Shown here piece by piece: positions 43,108 through 52,471 of a stretch of 64,000 nucleotides of DNA. Position 1 is the stretch's first letter, and every line of letters begins with the position of its first letter. The notes under the pieces are model-generated. The model saw only the letters and a list, made by a program, of their open reading frames with translations. It did no database searches and had not been told where the DNA came from. The position numbers and the translations under genes are program-made. The stretch spans positions 2,666,001 to 2,730,000 of the forward strand of contig NZ_JAXHBQ010000001.1 of assembly GCF_042466115.1 (NCBI RefSeq), given 5' to 3'. The stretch comes from SW4 sp042466115. Its GTDB lineage: Bacteria; Pseudomonadota; Alphaproteobacteria; Rhodobacterales; Rhodobacteraceae.

Positions 43108-43605
43108 TTAGAACCGACCTTGGTTACAATCGCCAAGGGCCTGCAAAGCTGCTGACGATCCTGAAAGTGAAAAATCTCCCATTGGCGCTCCGTTGGCATT
43201 CAATACTCGAAGCCTGTTTGCTTCCATGATTACACCAATAAGCAACAATGTGTTTCGCTCATCAACAAAGTCGTGCGTCACACTGTTTGACCATGACTGA
43301 CCGCGCAAATCTAGACGATAATCGTCGGCCAACAAACTGAAACGGGCCGCGCCGCTTCGCAATCGCCAGCTTGGGTTAAACACTTCGAGAAATGCATCGC
43401 CATCACGGTAGAAGTTTAATCTGAAAATTGTGCCGTCACGGTTTGTTGTTTCAGCAGCGCAGAAAAGTCTGCCGCCATTCCTGTTGCGCAAGAGAGCGGT
43501 GTTCCAATCTCGGTAGTCGACGCTTCGCACTTGTTCAAAGGTTTGTGCAAAGCCAACACTTGGTAAGTACGTTAGCAAGATCAGCGCGAGTACAAAGCTT
43601 TTCAT
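43108..43605 (-). CDS. Hypothetical secreted protein, low-GC
   Basis: A 165-residue protein with a signal peptide (KSFVLALILLTYLPSVGFAQ) and no recognised family. The mature part (VRSVDYRDWNTALLRNRNGG, FCAAETTNRDGTIFRLNFYRDGD) is polar with two cysteines. Base composition is clearly lower in GC than its neighbours (about 42% in the line at 43201), which suggests recent acquisition. It lies between a REP pair and uvrB. The ATG at 43605 was chosen over a TTG four codons upstream. Confidence 0.65.
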   Translation of the reverse strand: MKSFVLALILLTYLPSVGFAQTFEQVRSVDYRDWNTALLRNRNGGRLFCAAETTNRDGTIFRLNFYRDGDAFLEVFNPSWRLRSGAARFSLLADDYRLDLRGQSWSNSVTHDFVDERNTLLLIGVIMEANRLRVLNANGAPMGDFSLSGSSAALQALGDCNQGRF

Positions 43606-43656
43606 GTTCCGTTCCAATAATTAACAAGTTTAACCGTCCAGCAGGCCTGCGGAAGA

Positions 43657-45858
43657 CTACCGCTTCCCCCCATACCGCGACTTCCCACCCCTTTGCCCCG
43701 GCCGTCCCGCCGTGCTGCGCCCAGCCATCTTGGTTGCGTCATCCACGGCCTTGTCCACGGCCTGTTGCCGCGCGAGCGGATCGTCTGCGATCGTCAGTTC
43801 TACGGTCTCTAGCCGCTTTACCTCGTCGCGCAGGCGTGCAGCCTCTTCAAACTCTAGGTTCTCGGCGGCCTTGCGCATGTCCGTCCGCAACCCGTCCAGC
43901 ACCGCTTGCAGGTTCGCACCAGCCAGCGGCTTGTCGACCTTGGCGGTGACGCGGTTCATGTCCACATCACCTTTGTAGAGGCCCGCCAGAATATCCTCGA
44001 CGTTCTTTTTCACAGTCGCGGGGGTAATCCCGTGTTCCGTGTTATAGGCGATCTGTTTGGCGCGGCGGCGGTCGGTTTCGCCCAGTGCGCGTTCCATTGA
44101 ACCTGTCACCCGATCCGCATACATGATCACGCGACCATCGGCGTTACGCGCGGCCCGCCCGATGGTCTGGATCAGCGAGGTTTCCGAGCGCAGGAAGCCT
44201 TCCTTGTCGGCGTCCAGAATGGCGACCAGCCCGCATTCGGGGATGTCCAACCCCTCGCGCAACAGGTTGATCCCGATCAGCACATCGAACGCCCCAAGCC
44301 GCAGATCACGCAGGATTTCGATCCGTTCAATCGTGTCGATATCGCTGTGCATATAGCGCACCTTGATGCCGTTTTCGTGCAGGTATTCTGTCAGGTCTTC
44401 GGCCATCCGTTTCGTCAGGGTCGTGACCAGCGTGCGATAGCCCGCCGCCGTGACACGCCGGATTTCGTCCATGACATCATCGACTTGCGTATCAACAGGG
44501 CGGATCTCAACAAGCGGGTCCAACAGGCCCGTGGGGCGGATCACCTGTTCGGCAAACACGCCGCCCGATTGTTCCAGCTCCCATTTGGACGGGGTGGCCG
44601 AGACGAACACCGATTGCGGGCGCATGGCGTCCCATTCCTCGAATTTCAACGGCCGGTTATCCATGCAGGAGGGCAGGCGGAACCCGTGTTCGGACAGCGT
44701 CATCTTGCGGCGGAAATCGCCCTTATACATCCCGCCGATCTGCGGCACCGACACGTGGGATTCATCAGCAAAAACGATGGCATTGTCGGGGATGAATTCG
44801 AACAGGGTGGGGGGCGGTTCACCGGGTGCGCGCCCCGTCAGATAGCGCGAGTAGTTCTCGATGCCATTGCACACACCTGTGGCTTCCAGCATTTCCAGAT
44901 CGAAATTCGTGCGCTGTTCAAGGCGCTGCGCTTCAAGGAGCTTGCCCTCGGCCACCAGTTGATCAAGGCGCGTGCGCAGTTCCTTTTTGATCTGGATAAT
45001 CGCCTGCTGCATCGTCGGTTTGGGCGTGACGTAGTGCGAGTTGGCGTAGATGCGCACCTTGTCAAAGGTGTCGGTCTTTTCGCCGGTCAGCGGGTCAAAT
45101 TCGGTGATGTTTTCCAGTTCTTCGCCAAAGAAAGACAGCTTCCATGCGCGATCATCAAGGTGGGCGGGCCAGACTTCCAAACTGTCACCACGCACGCGGA
45201 AGGTGCCGCGCTGGAACGCCGCATCGTTGCGTTTATAGGCCTGCGCGATCAGATCAGCCATGATTTGTCGCTGGTCGTAGTCCTGCCCCGCGTGCAAATC
45301 CTGCGTCATTGCGCCGTAGGTTTCCACCGACCCGATCCCGTAAATGCACGACACCGAGGCGATGATGATCACATCATCCCGTTCCAGCAAAGCGCGGGTG
45401 GCCGAGTGGCGCATCCGGTCGATCTGTTCGTTGATCTGGCTTTCTTTCTCGATATAGGTGTCGCTGCGCGCCACATAGGCTTCGGGCTGGTAGTAGTCGT
45501 AAAAGCTGACGAAATATTCCACGGCGTTGTCGGGAAAGAACCCTTTGAATTCACCATATAGCTGGGCCGCCAGCGTCTTGTTCGGGGCAAGGATGATGGC
45601 GGGGCGCTGGGTCGCTTCAATCACCTTGGCCATGGTGAATGTCTTGCCCGTGCCGGTTGCGCCCAGCAGCACCTGATTGCGTTCACCATCATTGATGGCG
45701 CCGGTCAGTTCGGCAATCGCCGTGGGTTGGTCGCCCGCGGGTTCAAATTCGGTGTGCAGCACAAGGCGCCTGCCACCCTCAAGCTTGTCACGTGCGCGCA
45801 CATCGGGTGCAGGGTTGGACAGCACGGCGCTGGTTTCATCGGAATGGGCAAAGGGCAT
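43657..45858 (-). CDS. uvrB: UvrABC system protein B (excinuclease subunit B)
   Basis: A 733-residue DNA helicase-like subunit of nucleotide excision repair. The nucleotide loop is GATGTGKT (Walker A), the beta-hairpin is EYFVSFYDYYQPEAYV, and DEXH-type and helicase C motifs follow (LVTTLTKRMAED, INLLREGLDIPE, TIGRAARN). The C-terminal UVR motif (about 650-690, KAAENLEFEEAARLRDEVKRLE) contacts UvrC. A Gly/Arg/Lys-rich tail ends the protein. The ATG at 45858 (MPFAHSDET) is preceded by AGGAAA; the longer upstream reading was rejected. Confidence 0.97.
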   Translation of the reverse strand: MPFAHSDETSAVLSNPAPDVRARDKLEGGRRLVLHTEFEPAGDQPTAIAELTGAINDGERNQVLLGATGTGKTFTMAKVIEATQRPAIILAPNKTLAAQLYGEFKGFFPDNAVEYFVSFYDYYQPEAYVARSDTYIEKESQINEQIDRMRHSATRALLERDDVIIIASVSCIYGIGSVETYGAMTQDLHAGQDYDQRQIMADLIAQAYKRNDAAFQRGTFRVRGDSLEVWPAHLDDRAWKLSFFGEELENITEFDPLTGEKTDTFDKVRIYANSHYVTPKPTMQQAIIQIKKELRTRLDQLVAEGKLLEAQRLEQRTNFDLEMLEATGVCNGIENYSRYLTGRAPGEPPPTLFEFIPDNAIVFADESHVSVPQIGGMYKGDFRRKMTLSEHGFRLPSCMDNRPLKFEEWDAMRPQSVFVSATPSKWELEQSGGVFAEQVIRPTGLLDPLVEIRPVDTQVDDVMDEIRRVTAAGYRTLVTTLTKRMAEDLTEYLHENGIKVRYMHSDIDTIERIEILRDLRLGAFDVLIGINLLREGLDIPECGLVAILDADKEGFLRSETSLIQTIGRAARNADGRVIMYADRVTGSMERALGETDRRRAKQIAYNTEHGITPATVKKNVEDILAGLYKGDVDMNRVTAKVDKPLAGANLQAVLDGLRTDMRKAAENLEFEEAARLRDEVKRLETVELTIADDPLARQQAVDKAVDDATKMAGRSTAGRPGQRGGKSRYGGKR

Positions 45859-45979
45859 GGGCGTTTCCTGTGGCAGACCCGCTATAATTGATCCCTTTTT
45901 GTTCACGTTCAACCCCGCCACTGGCCCCAAGTCGTTCTTGCTGACACTATAGCTGACACAACGCTGTCAGGAGGGCGGG

Positions 45980-47176
45980 ATGAAACTTGGGCTGATCGGT
46001 GTATGTCTTGCATGGGTTGCGTCAGGCGCGTTTGCTGATGTGCATCCGCCCCGTCCGGTCGCGGCTGCTGCAGCCGGGATGGGCGTCATGGTCACTGGCC
46101 CGCTGGAGGTCGTCTTTGACTGGAGCGCGGACCGTTGCGAGCGCTACAACATCCCCGACCTGCCTGCGCGCGCCTTTCGCGATGATGCCGGGCAGGTAAA
46201 CCTAATCATCAGCCACAACACCACCTACCGGATGACAGGGCCGGACTTTGACACGCTCGCGATGGATTGCGCGCCTGTCATGCAAAGCACCTACGACAGT
46301 GACCCCGCACAATACGCCCATTACGAGTGGCTTGCGGCAGTTTATGCGGTGGGGGGCGGTGTAGTGCACGGGTTGGTGCACAACGAACACCACGGGAATG
46401 AACTGGTATCGGCGCAATGCCCGTCGGCAAGGTATGACCGCTGCTGGTATAACACCGTCACGGCCGTGCGATCCGATGATGGTGGTGCACAATTTACCCA
46501 CCTGCGCGCGGCACCGGCCCATCGCGTTGCGGGGATCGAAAAGCCCTATGTGCCCGATGCGGGTATTTTTGGTGCGTTCAGCCCGTCCAATATCATTGCG
46601 CGGGATGGATATTACTATGCGTTCATCAAATTGCAGACCTACCCGCTGGGGTTTCAGCACGTTTGCCTGATGCGCACTGATGATCTGGGCGATCCGACGG
46701 CGTGGCGGTTCTGGGACCGGCTGGGATTTGAGGGCGTTTTTGTTGATCCCTACCGGTCAGATGACGCGCGTGCCCTTGGTGCATCTGTCTGCCCCGCCGT
46801 TGCCCTGGACCAGATCGCCGAGATGTACGAAGGGATCAGCTGGAACACCGCGTTGCAGAAATACGTGTTGGTCGGCACCAGCAACGATCCGGCACGCGAC
46901 CCGAATGTCTATGGTTTTTATGTCGCCTTTTCCGACGATCTGGTGACATGGACCCGCCGCACGCCCGTGGTCGAGGCGCGCTTGCCCTGGCGCACCGATG
47001 ACCCGACCGCGCCCGTTTACCTTTATCCAACGTTGATTGACCACGACAGCCCGTCGCGCAATTTCGAGACAACGGGTGCCACGGCATATCTTTACTTTAC
47101 GCGCCTGAACGAAGGGCCAACCGGGCTTGACCGTGATCTTGTGCGCTTTCCGGTGGCGTTTCAGGCCGGCGATTAG
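45980..47176 (+). CDS. Hypothetical secreted protein with beta-propeller-like (GH43/GH32-like) pattern
   Basis: A 398-residue protein with a signal peptide (KLGLIGVCLAWVASGAFA) and a mature part that looks like a five-bladed propeller of the glycosidase clan F/J: NLIISHNTTYRMTGPD, HGLVHNEHHGNELV, GIFGAFSPSNIIARDGYYYAFI, LVGTSNDPARDPNVYGFYVAFSDDLVTWTRR, and LYPTLIDHDSPSRNFE. A catalytic set was not assigned. It might bind or cleave a glycan outside the cell. CAGGAGGG lies before the ATG. It is divergent from uvrB. Confidence 0.65.
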   Translation: MKLGLIGVCLAWVASGAFADVHPPRPVAAAAAGMGVMVTGPLEVVFDWSADRCERYNIPDLPARAFRDDAGQVNLIISHNTTYRMTGPDFDTLAMDCAPVMQSTYDSDPAQYAHYEWLAAVYAVGGGVVHGLVHNEHHGNELVSAQCPSARYDRCWYNTVTAVRSDDGGAQFTHLRAAPAHRVAGIEKPYVPDAGIFGAFSPSNIIARDGYYYAFIKLQTYPLGFQHVCLMRTDDLGDPTAWRFWDRLGFEGVFVDPYRSDDARALGASVCPAVALDQIAEMYEGISWNTALQKYVLVGTSNDPARDPNVYGFYVAFSDDLVTWTRRTPVVEARLPWRTDDPTAPVYLYPTLIDHDSPSRNFETTGATAYLYFTRLNEGPTGLDRDLVRFPVAFQAGD

Positions 47177-47241
47177 GACGCCTTGCGCCACGGGGCGATT
47201 TGCCGGATAACAGCGTCACGTCAAAACCACCGGGGCCAGTC

Positions 47242-47553
47242 ATGCGCGCACGAATTTACAAGCCAGCCAAAACCGCGATGTCATCGGGCACCGCCAAGAC
47301 CCACAATTGGGTTCTGGAATTTGCGCCTGCGTCGGCACGCAGCGTTGATCCGCTGATGGGCTGGACATCGTCCAGCGACACCCAGGCCCAGGTGCGCATG
47401 TCGTTTGAAACCAAAGAGGCAGCGCTGGAATATGCCGCCGAAAACGGCATCGACGCGACCGTCCAAGAGCCAAAAACCCGCAAGGCCAACATCCGCGCGG
47501 GCGGCTACGGCGAGAATTTCGCCACCAACCGGCGCGGGGCATGGACCCACTAA
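47242..47553 (+). CDS. NDUFS4-like ETC complex I subunit
   Basis: A 103-residue protein of the NDUFS4/AQDQ (18 kDa) family, an accessory subunit of respiratory complex I found in alphaproteobacteria and mitochondria. The start MRARIYKPAKTAMSSGTAKT and WVLEFAPASARSVDPLMGWTSS are characteristic. It helps assemble the NADH-binding arm. The ATG at 47242 was chosen over an upstream start because homologues begin here. It lies just before tRNA-Arg. Confidence 0.93.
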   Translation: MRARIYKPAKTAMSSGTAKTHNWVLEFAPASARSVDPLMGWTSSSDTQAQVRMSFETKEAALEYAAENGIDATVQEPKTRKANIRAGGYGENFATNRRGAWTH

Positions 47554-47598
47554 GGGTCTTGCTGCAACGGTTTCGCCCCGCCATAAGGTGCGCCATGC

Positions 47599-47675
47599 GC
47601 TCCCTTAGCTCAGCTGGATAGAGCAGCCGACTTCTAATCGGCAGGTCGAGGGTTCGAATCCTTCAGGGAGCGCCA
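47599..47675 (+). tRNA. tRNA-Arg, anticodon UCU
   Basis: 77 bases with a complete cloverleaf. Acceptor GCTCCCT pairs with AGGGAGC. The D arm is AGCTCAGCTGGATAGAGC. The anticodon stem is GCCGA/TCGGC with loop CTTCTAA (anticodon TCT), and the T arm is GAGGG-TTCGAAT-CCTTC. CCA is encoded. Confidence 0.97.
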
Positions 47676-47837
47676 TTTCAACTGAAATAACGCAATCGAA
47701 GTCGTGGATTACCGGAATTGGGATGCATCGGCGCGCTACGTGTGCCGGAAACGCTGTGGCATAAGTGCCTGACAGCGCCAGGCCTGCCGCAATGGGCCCA
47801 GCGAGGCACGACTGCGCCCCCCGCTAGACCCTGTTGC
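47676..47837. other. Gap between tRNA-Arg and the sugar operon
   Basis: 162 bases with no supported gene. No repeat of the tRNA 3' end was seen, so there is no direct sign of an attachment site. The stretch contains short near-palindromes and could hold the end signal of the sugar operon on the minus strand. Confidence 0.3.
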
Positions 47838-48782
47838 TTAGAATGGGCTGTCTGGATAGTAGAATTCAGCCGCATTTTCCTGGGTGATCAGAACCGACCC
47901 GATCACAAATGTGCCCGATACCGGCGCTGTAGATGTCAGGCCAACGGCGGTCATTTCGATGGCCGTAGCGATCATTGACGGTGGATAGGTCACGTTCGCA
48001 GGGATCATTTCATCGCCGTCACGTGTGCGGGCGATCATTTCCTTCATGCCGGCACCGCCCAGAACAAACTGGATATCGTCGCGGCCGGACTCTTCGATTG
48101 CGGCAAGAACGCCGATGGCCATATCGTCGTCCGAGGCCCAGACAGCATCAATGTTGTCATACTTGGACAGGAAATCCTGCATGACGGCAAAGCTGTCATC
48201 GCGGTTCCAGTTGCCGTGCTCCATTGCCAGCACATTGATGCCCGAACCGTCGATTGCGGCCTCAAAGCCCGCGACGCGTTCGTTGTCGATGGTGGTCGGG
48301 ATGCCGCGGAACACGACGATGTCGCCGCCATCAGGCATGGCCGATACCATGTATTCACCCGAAACCGTGCCAAAGCCGGGGTTGTCGCCGGCAACATAAA
48401 GGTCTTCGATACCCGCAATCGCAAGGCCGCGGTCAACGACCGTCACCCATGCACCGCTGTCGGCCACGGCCTGAACAGGGCTGGTCAGCGGCTCGGATTC
48501 AAAGGGAAGCACGACCAGTGCTGAAATGTTGCGTGTGGCAAGCATGTCCTCGATATCGTCCACCTGCTTGGCAGGGTCCGAGGCCGTTGCCAGCACAAAG
48601 TCCAGTTCGGGATAGACCTCCTCCAGCCGGTCCACGGCCTCTTGCGCGTGGAAATTCATGCCACCGGCCCAGCCGTGTGTGGCCGCCGGGATCGACACGC
48701 CGATCACCTTGGTGTCTTGCGCCATCACGGGCGCGGCAAGCGTCGCGACCAGTGCAGCTGCGGTTACTGTCGTAAGTTTCAT
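47838..48782 (-). CDS. Sugar ABC transporter, periplasmic substrate-binding protein (ribose/RbsB-like)
   Basis: A 314-residue pentose/hexose-binding protein of the Peripla_BP_4 type. A signal peptide (KLTTVTAAALVATLAAPVMA) is followed by KVIGVSIPAATHGWAGGMNF and VWASDDDMAIGVLAA near the hinge. It catches the sugar in the periplasm and delivers it to the permease at 48826. The ATG at 48782 was chosen. It is the last gene of the LacI-xylA operon, which is unusual because the binding protein is more often first. Confidence 0.9.
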   Translation of the reverse strand: MKLTTVTAAALVATLAAPVMAQDTKVIGVSIPAATHGWAGGMNFHAQEAVDRLEEVYPELDFVLATASDPAKQVDDIEDMLATRNISALVVLPFESEPLTSPVQAVADSGAWVTVVDRGLAIAGIEDLYVAGDNPGFGTVSGEYMVSAMPDGGDIVVFRGIPTTIDNERVAGFEAAIDGSGINVLAMEHGNWNRDDSFAVMQDFLSKYDNIDAVWASDDDMAIGVLAAIEESGRDDIQFVLGGAGMKEMIARTRDGDEMIPANVTYPPSMIATAIEMTAVGLTSTAPVSGTFVIGSVLITQENAAEFYYPDSPF

Positions 48783-48825
48783 GGTTTTTCTCCTCTGTTG
48801 ACCATGGTGGTGCAAGGGGCTGTCC

Positions 48826-49821
48826 TTAGCCCTCTGCTTTCTTGTCACGCTGTAGAATGACGGCCAGAATGATGATCACACCTTGGATCGCCCCGTTCAG
48901 ATAGGGCGACACGCCGTCCGTCAGGTTCAGGATATTGTCGATAAGCGACAGGATCAGAACACCGATCACCGTGCCCCAGACGCGGCCGAAACCACCCTTG
49001 AGCATGGTCCCGCCGATGATCACTGCCGCGATAGCCTCGAGTTCCCACAAAACGCCCGTGCTGGGCGAGGCCGAGCCAAGACGCGGCACATACATGATGG
49101 TCGCCACACCAACCAGCACCCCCAGAAAGACGTAAGTGAGCATGCGCACGCGGTTCACGTTGACCGATGAATACCGCGCCACCTGATCATTCGATCCGAC
49201 CGCCGCCGCGTGCCGTCCAAATGCCGCGCGGCGCATGACCAGCTCGCCGATGATCGCGACAATGGCAAAGACGATGATCGGCCAGCTGATCCCCAGAATG
49301 CCGTCAAAATAGATCGGCCGGATGATCGCGCGCATTCCGAAATCAAGCGAAAGGGTGCCGCCATCGGACAGCCATGTCACAAGGCTGCGATAGATGCCCA
49401 TCGTGCCCAGTGTGACGATAAACGCCTCGATCCGCATGTTCGTAATCAGGAACCCGTTCACGAACCCCGCCGCGGTGCCCGCGACAAGTGCCGTGAGCAT
49501 CCCCATCATGACAAGGGGCCATCCCGCCCCCATCGTCGGAAGCAGACCGTTCATCACAAGGATCATCAGACCGGCAATAAACGCGGCCATCGACCCCACT
49601 GACAGATCCAGCCCCCCGGCGGTGATCACGAAGGTCATGCCCACGGCGATGATGCCGATAAAGGCCGAGCGCGACAGAACATTGCTGATGTTCCCCGCGC
49701 TGAGGAAATTCCCGTTCAGCGCGGCGCCAACAATAACCAGCACAACAAGCGCAAGGATCGGACCAAGGACCTTGAGGTCCGGGAACATGTTGGATTTCAG
49801 AGATTTTTCTGCCGTGGCCAT
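48826..49821 (-). CDS. Sugar ABC transporter permease (RbsC/BPD_transp_2 type)
   Basis: A 331-residue inner-membrane protein with about ten hydrophobic helices. The family segment VLSRSAFIGIIAVGMTFVI near residue 48 and the AVIIGGTMLKGGFGRVWGTVIG segment with the EAA-like loop are present. It forms the channel of a ribose-type importer. It starts directly at the ATPase stop (1-base overlap), so it is translated together with it. Confidence 0.93.
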   Translation of the reverse strand: MATAEKSLKSNMFPDLKVLGPILALVVLVIVGAALNGNFLSAGNISNVLSRSAFIGIIAVGMTFVITAGGLDLSVGSMAAFIAGLMILVMNGLLPTMGAGWPLVMMGMLTALVAGTAAGFVNGFLITNMRIEAFIVTLGTMGIYRSLVTWLSDGGTLSLDFGMRAIIRPIYFDGILGISWPIIVFAIVAIIGELVMRRAAFGRHAAAVGSNDQVARYSSVNVNRVRMLTYVFLGVLVGVATIMYVPRLGSASPSTGVLWELEAIAAVIIGGTMLKGGFGRVWGTVIGVLILSLIDNILNLTDGVSPYLNGAIQGVIIILAVILQRDKKAEG

Positions 49822-51341
49822 TATTGCGCCTTTTCCTTTTGCGTTTCCAACCCCATGGCAAGCCGCACGATCTTGTCTTCGGTCATGTCCGCGCCTGACA
49901 CATCGCCCGCGATCGCCCCGGCACGCATCACAAGAATCCGGTCGGCAAGGCCGATGACCTCTTGCATCTCGGAACTGATGACGATGATGGATTTGCCCTG
50001 CGCAGAAAGCGCGTGGATGAATTCGTAGATTTGCTGCTTGGTGCCGATATCAATGCCGCGTGTCGGCTCGTCGATGATCACGATGTCAGGATCGGCCAGC
50101 ATGACTTTGGCTATCAACAGCTTTTGCTGGTTGCCGCCCGACAGGTTGCCAACGGCCACATGGCGCGTCGGTGCGCGAATGTCGAAATCCGCGATCGCCT
50201 TGGTCAGGGCGGCGTCTTCTTGATCCTGGTCCACAAGCCAATTGGTGAAGTCGGGCAAGCACTGGAGCGTCAGGTTTTCGCGCATCCCCTTGTTCAGGAG
50301 GAGGCCGCGGCTCTTGCGGTCTTCGGTCAGATAGCACAGCCCCGCATCCTGCGCCTGTCGTGGTGATTTTATCGCAACAGGCTTGCCATCAATGCGCACT
50401 GTTCCACTGGCAGAGCGCAGGCCGATAAGACCTTCCATCGTTTCCGTGCGCCCCGATCCGATCAGGCCGGAAATGCCCAGTATTTCGCCTTTGCGCAAGT
50501 TGAACGAGATGTCGCGCGCAAACCCCGGCACCGATAGCCCCGTGACCTCGAGCGCCAGATCGGACCCGACCGAAACGGCACGGGCCGGATAGAGTGACGA
50601 CACATCGCGCCCCACCATTGCTTCGGCCATTTGATCCTCGTTGTAATCACTGGCCGGACCTTGAGACACCACATGCCCGTCGCGCAGGATCGTGATCTTG
50701 TCCGAAATGCGCTTTACTTCGTCAAGCTTGTGCGAGGTGAACAGAATGGCGACACCCGCGGCTTTCAGGTGTTCGACCTGTTCAAACAAAACTTCGGCTT
50801 CGCGTTCGGTGAGCACGGCTGTCGGCTCGTCCATGATCAACACTTTGGCCTTGCGCGACAGGGCTTTGGCGATTTCGACCATTTGCTTGTCGGCGTTGGC
50901 GATATCACACACCCGCGCGGACGGGTCGACCGTGCAATTCAACCGGGCCAGCAACGCGCGGGTCTCGGCCTGCATCGCTGCCTTGTCCAGAAACAGGCCA
51001 CGCTTTTTCTCGTGCCCAAGGAAGATGTTTTGTTCAACGCTCAGCAGATCGGCAAGGTTGAATTCCTGATGGATCAGAACCACACCCTGTTCTTCGGCAT
51101 CTTGTGAATTTGCAAAAGACACAGACGCGCCGTTCAATGTCACCGCGCCTGCGGTCGGCGTCAGATAGCCCGACATGATTTTCATCGCCGTGGATTTGCC
51201 CGCCCCGTTTTCACCGATCAGCGCATGCACCTCACCGGGGACCAGCGCGATGTCGATGTCGTGCAGCACCTGGACAGGTCCGAAACTGCGACAAATCTTG
51301 GTCAGCGCCAAAGTCAAATGCGGGGCGGGCGTTTTGGTCAT
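49821..51341 (-). CDS. Sugar ABC transporter ATP-binding protein (RbsA-like, two ATPase domains)
   Basis: A 506-residue tandem ATPase. Domain 1 has ALIGENGAGKST (Walker A) and VLIMDEPTAVLTERE (Walker B); domain 2 has the degenerate loop GISGLIGSGRTE and the signature LSGGNQQKLLIAKVM with IVIIDEPTRGIDIGTK. This domain layout is standard for RbsA/XylG/MglA. It powers uptake by the permease at 48826. The ATG at 51341 overlaps the dehydrogenase stop by 4 bases, which rules out the longer reading. Confidence 0.94.
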   Translation of the reverse strand: MTKTPAPHLTLALTKICRSFGPVQVLHDIDIALVPGEVHALIGENGAGKSTAMKIMSGYLTPTAGAVTLNGASVSFANSQDAEEQGVVLIHQEFNLADLLSVEQNIFLGHEKKRGLFLDKAAMQAETRALLARLNCTVDPSARVCDIANADKQMVEIAKALSRKAKVLIMDEPTAVLTEREAEVLFEQVEHLKAAGVAILFTSHKLDEVKRISDKITILRDGHVVSQGPASDYNEDQMAEAMVGRDVSSLYPARAVSVGSDLALEVTGLSVPGFARDISFNLRKGEILGISGLIGSGRTETMEGLIGLRSASGTVRIDGKPVAIKSPRQAQDAGLCYLTEDRKSRGLLLNKGMRENLTLQCLPDFTNWLVDQDQEDAALTKAIADFDIRAPTRHVAVGNLSGGNQQKLLIAKVMLADPDIVIIDEPTRGIDIGTKQQIYEFIHALSAQGKSIIVISSEMQEVIGLADRILVMRAGAIAGDVSGADMTEDKIVRLAMGLETQKEKAQ

Positions 51342-52471
51342 ACCTTGACCCATGCCGCGTTGCGCGCCGAAGACCGCACGCAAGCGTCGATAAACGCCAC
51401 ACCATCCAGCCCGTCATGAACCGTCGGCAACAGGTGATCCGGCGTTGCACCATCGCGGGCGGCAATGATCAAATCCGCGGCTTCGTTATAGATGTTGGCG
51501 AACCCTTCAAGGTATCCTTCGGGATGACCGGGCGGGATGCGCGACGTCGCAAGATTTGCGTCATGTGCGCCCGCACCATTGCGCGTCAGCAGCCGCTTGG
51601 GTTCACCATGGGCGGTAAACCACAGATAATTCGGGTCTTCCTGCGCCCATTCCAAGCCGCCCTTTTCGCCGTAAACCCGCAGCTTCAGGCCATTTTCGTT
51701 GCCCGGCGCGACCTGGGATGACCAAAGCATGCCCTTGGCGCCGCCGACGTAGCGCAGCATCACGTGCACGTTGTCATCCAGGCGGCGACCCTCGACAAAA
51801 CTGGTCAGATCGGCCGCGAGGCTTTCCAACCTCAGCCCCGTCACGAAACCGGCAAGGTTATAGGCATGCGTGCCGATATCACCGACACATCCACCCGCAC
51901 CCGAACGCGCGGGATCGGTGCGCCATTCGGCCTGCTTCAACCCTTCGCCTTCCATCGGCGTTGTCAGCCAGTCCTGCGGATATTCCACCTGCACCACGCG
52001 AATTTTTCCCAAAGCCCCTTCGGCGACCATCGCGCGCGCCTGACGCACCATCGGGTAGCCCGTGTAGTTGTGGGTCAGGATGAAATGCGCCTTTGACTTT
52101 TGCGCCGCCGCAACCAGTTTTCTGGCGTCCGCAAGCGTCGATGTCAGCGGCTTGTCACAAATGACATGGATGCCGCGTTTGAGAAACTCGCGCGCGGCGG
52201 GGTAATGCACGTGGTTCGGGGTGACGATGGCCACCGCTTCGACGCCGTTTTTCAAACGGGCCTCGCGCTTGGCCATTTCCGTGAAATCGCCATAGCAACG
52301 ATCCTCATCCAACCCCAGTGCCGCGCCCGAGGCCTTGGATTTTTCTGCCGTCGAGGACAGCGCCCCCGCGACCAATTGAAACCGCCCGTCAATGCGCGAT
52401 GCGATCCGGTGAACGCCGCCGATAAAGGCGTCATTGCCGCCCCCTACCATGCCAAGCCGAATTGGTGCCAT
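51338..52471 (-). CDS. Gfo/Idh/MocA family oxidoreductase
   Basis: A 377-residue NAD(P)-dependent sugar dehydrogenase. The Rossmann motif GMVGGGNDAFIG (7-18) is followed by the signature ICDKPLTSTLADA (Lys of the EKP-type motif at about 105), and the catalytic DIGTHAYNLAGF segment near 200 has the conserved His. It would oxidise a sugar or sugar derivative in the cytosol. It shares a base with the TIM-barrel gene upstream (stop TGA and start ATG overlap in TGATG) and overlaps the ATPase gene downstream. Confidence 0.93.
   Translation of the reverse strand: MAPIRLGMVGGGNDAFIGGVHRIASRIDGRFQLVAGALSSTAEKSKASGAALGLDEDRCYGDFTEMAKREARLKNGVEAVAIVTPNHVHYPAAREFLKRGIHVICDKPLTSTLADARKLVAAAQKSKAHFILTHNYTGYPMVRQARAMVAEGALGKIRVVQVEYPQDWLTTPMEGEGLKQAEWRTDPARSGAGGCVGDIGTHAYNLAGFVTGLRLESLAADLTSFVEGRRLDDNVHVMLRYVGGAKGMLWSSQVAPGNENGLKLRVYGEKGGLEWAQEDPNYLWFTAHGEPKRLLTRNGAGAHDANLATSRIPPGHPEGYLEGFANIYNEAADLIIAARDGATPDHLLPTVHDGLDGVAFIDACVRSSARNAAWVKV

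Noticed and set aside
44347..45561. 404-codon frame antisense to uvrB
   Set aside because: uvrB is unambiguous; the opposite frame has no supporting motif or ribosome-binding site.
47676..47837. Possible transposase remnant after tRNA-Arg
   Set aside because: Short frames on both strands were read, but none carries a recognisable transposase or integrase motif.
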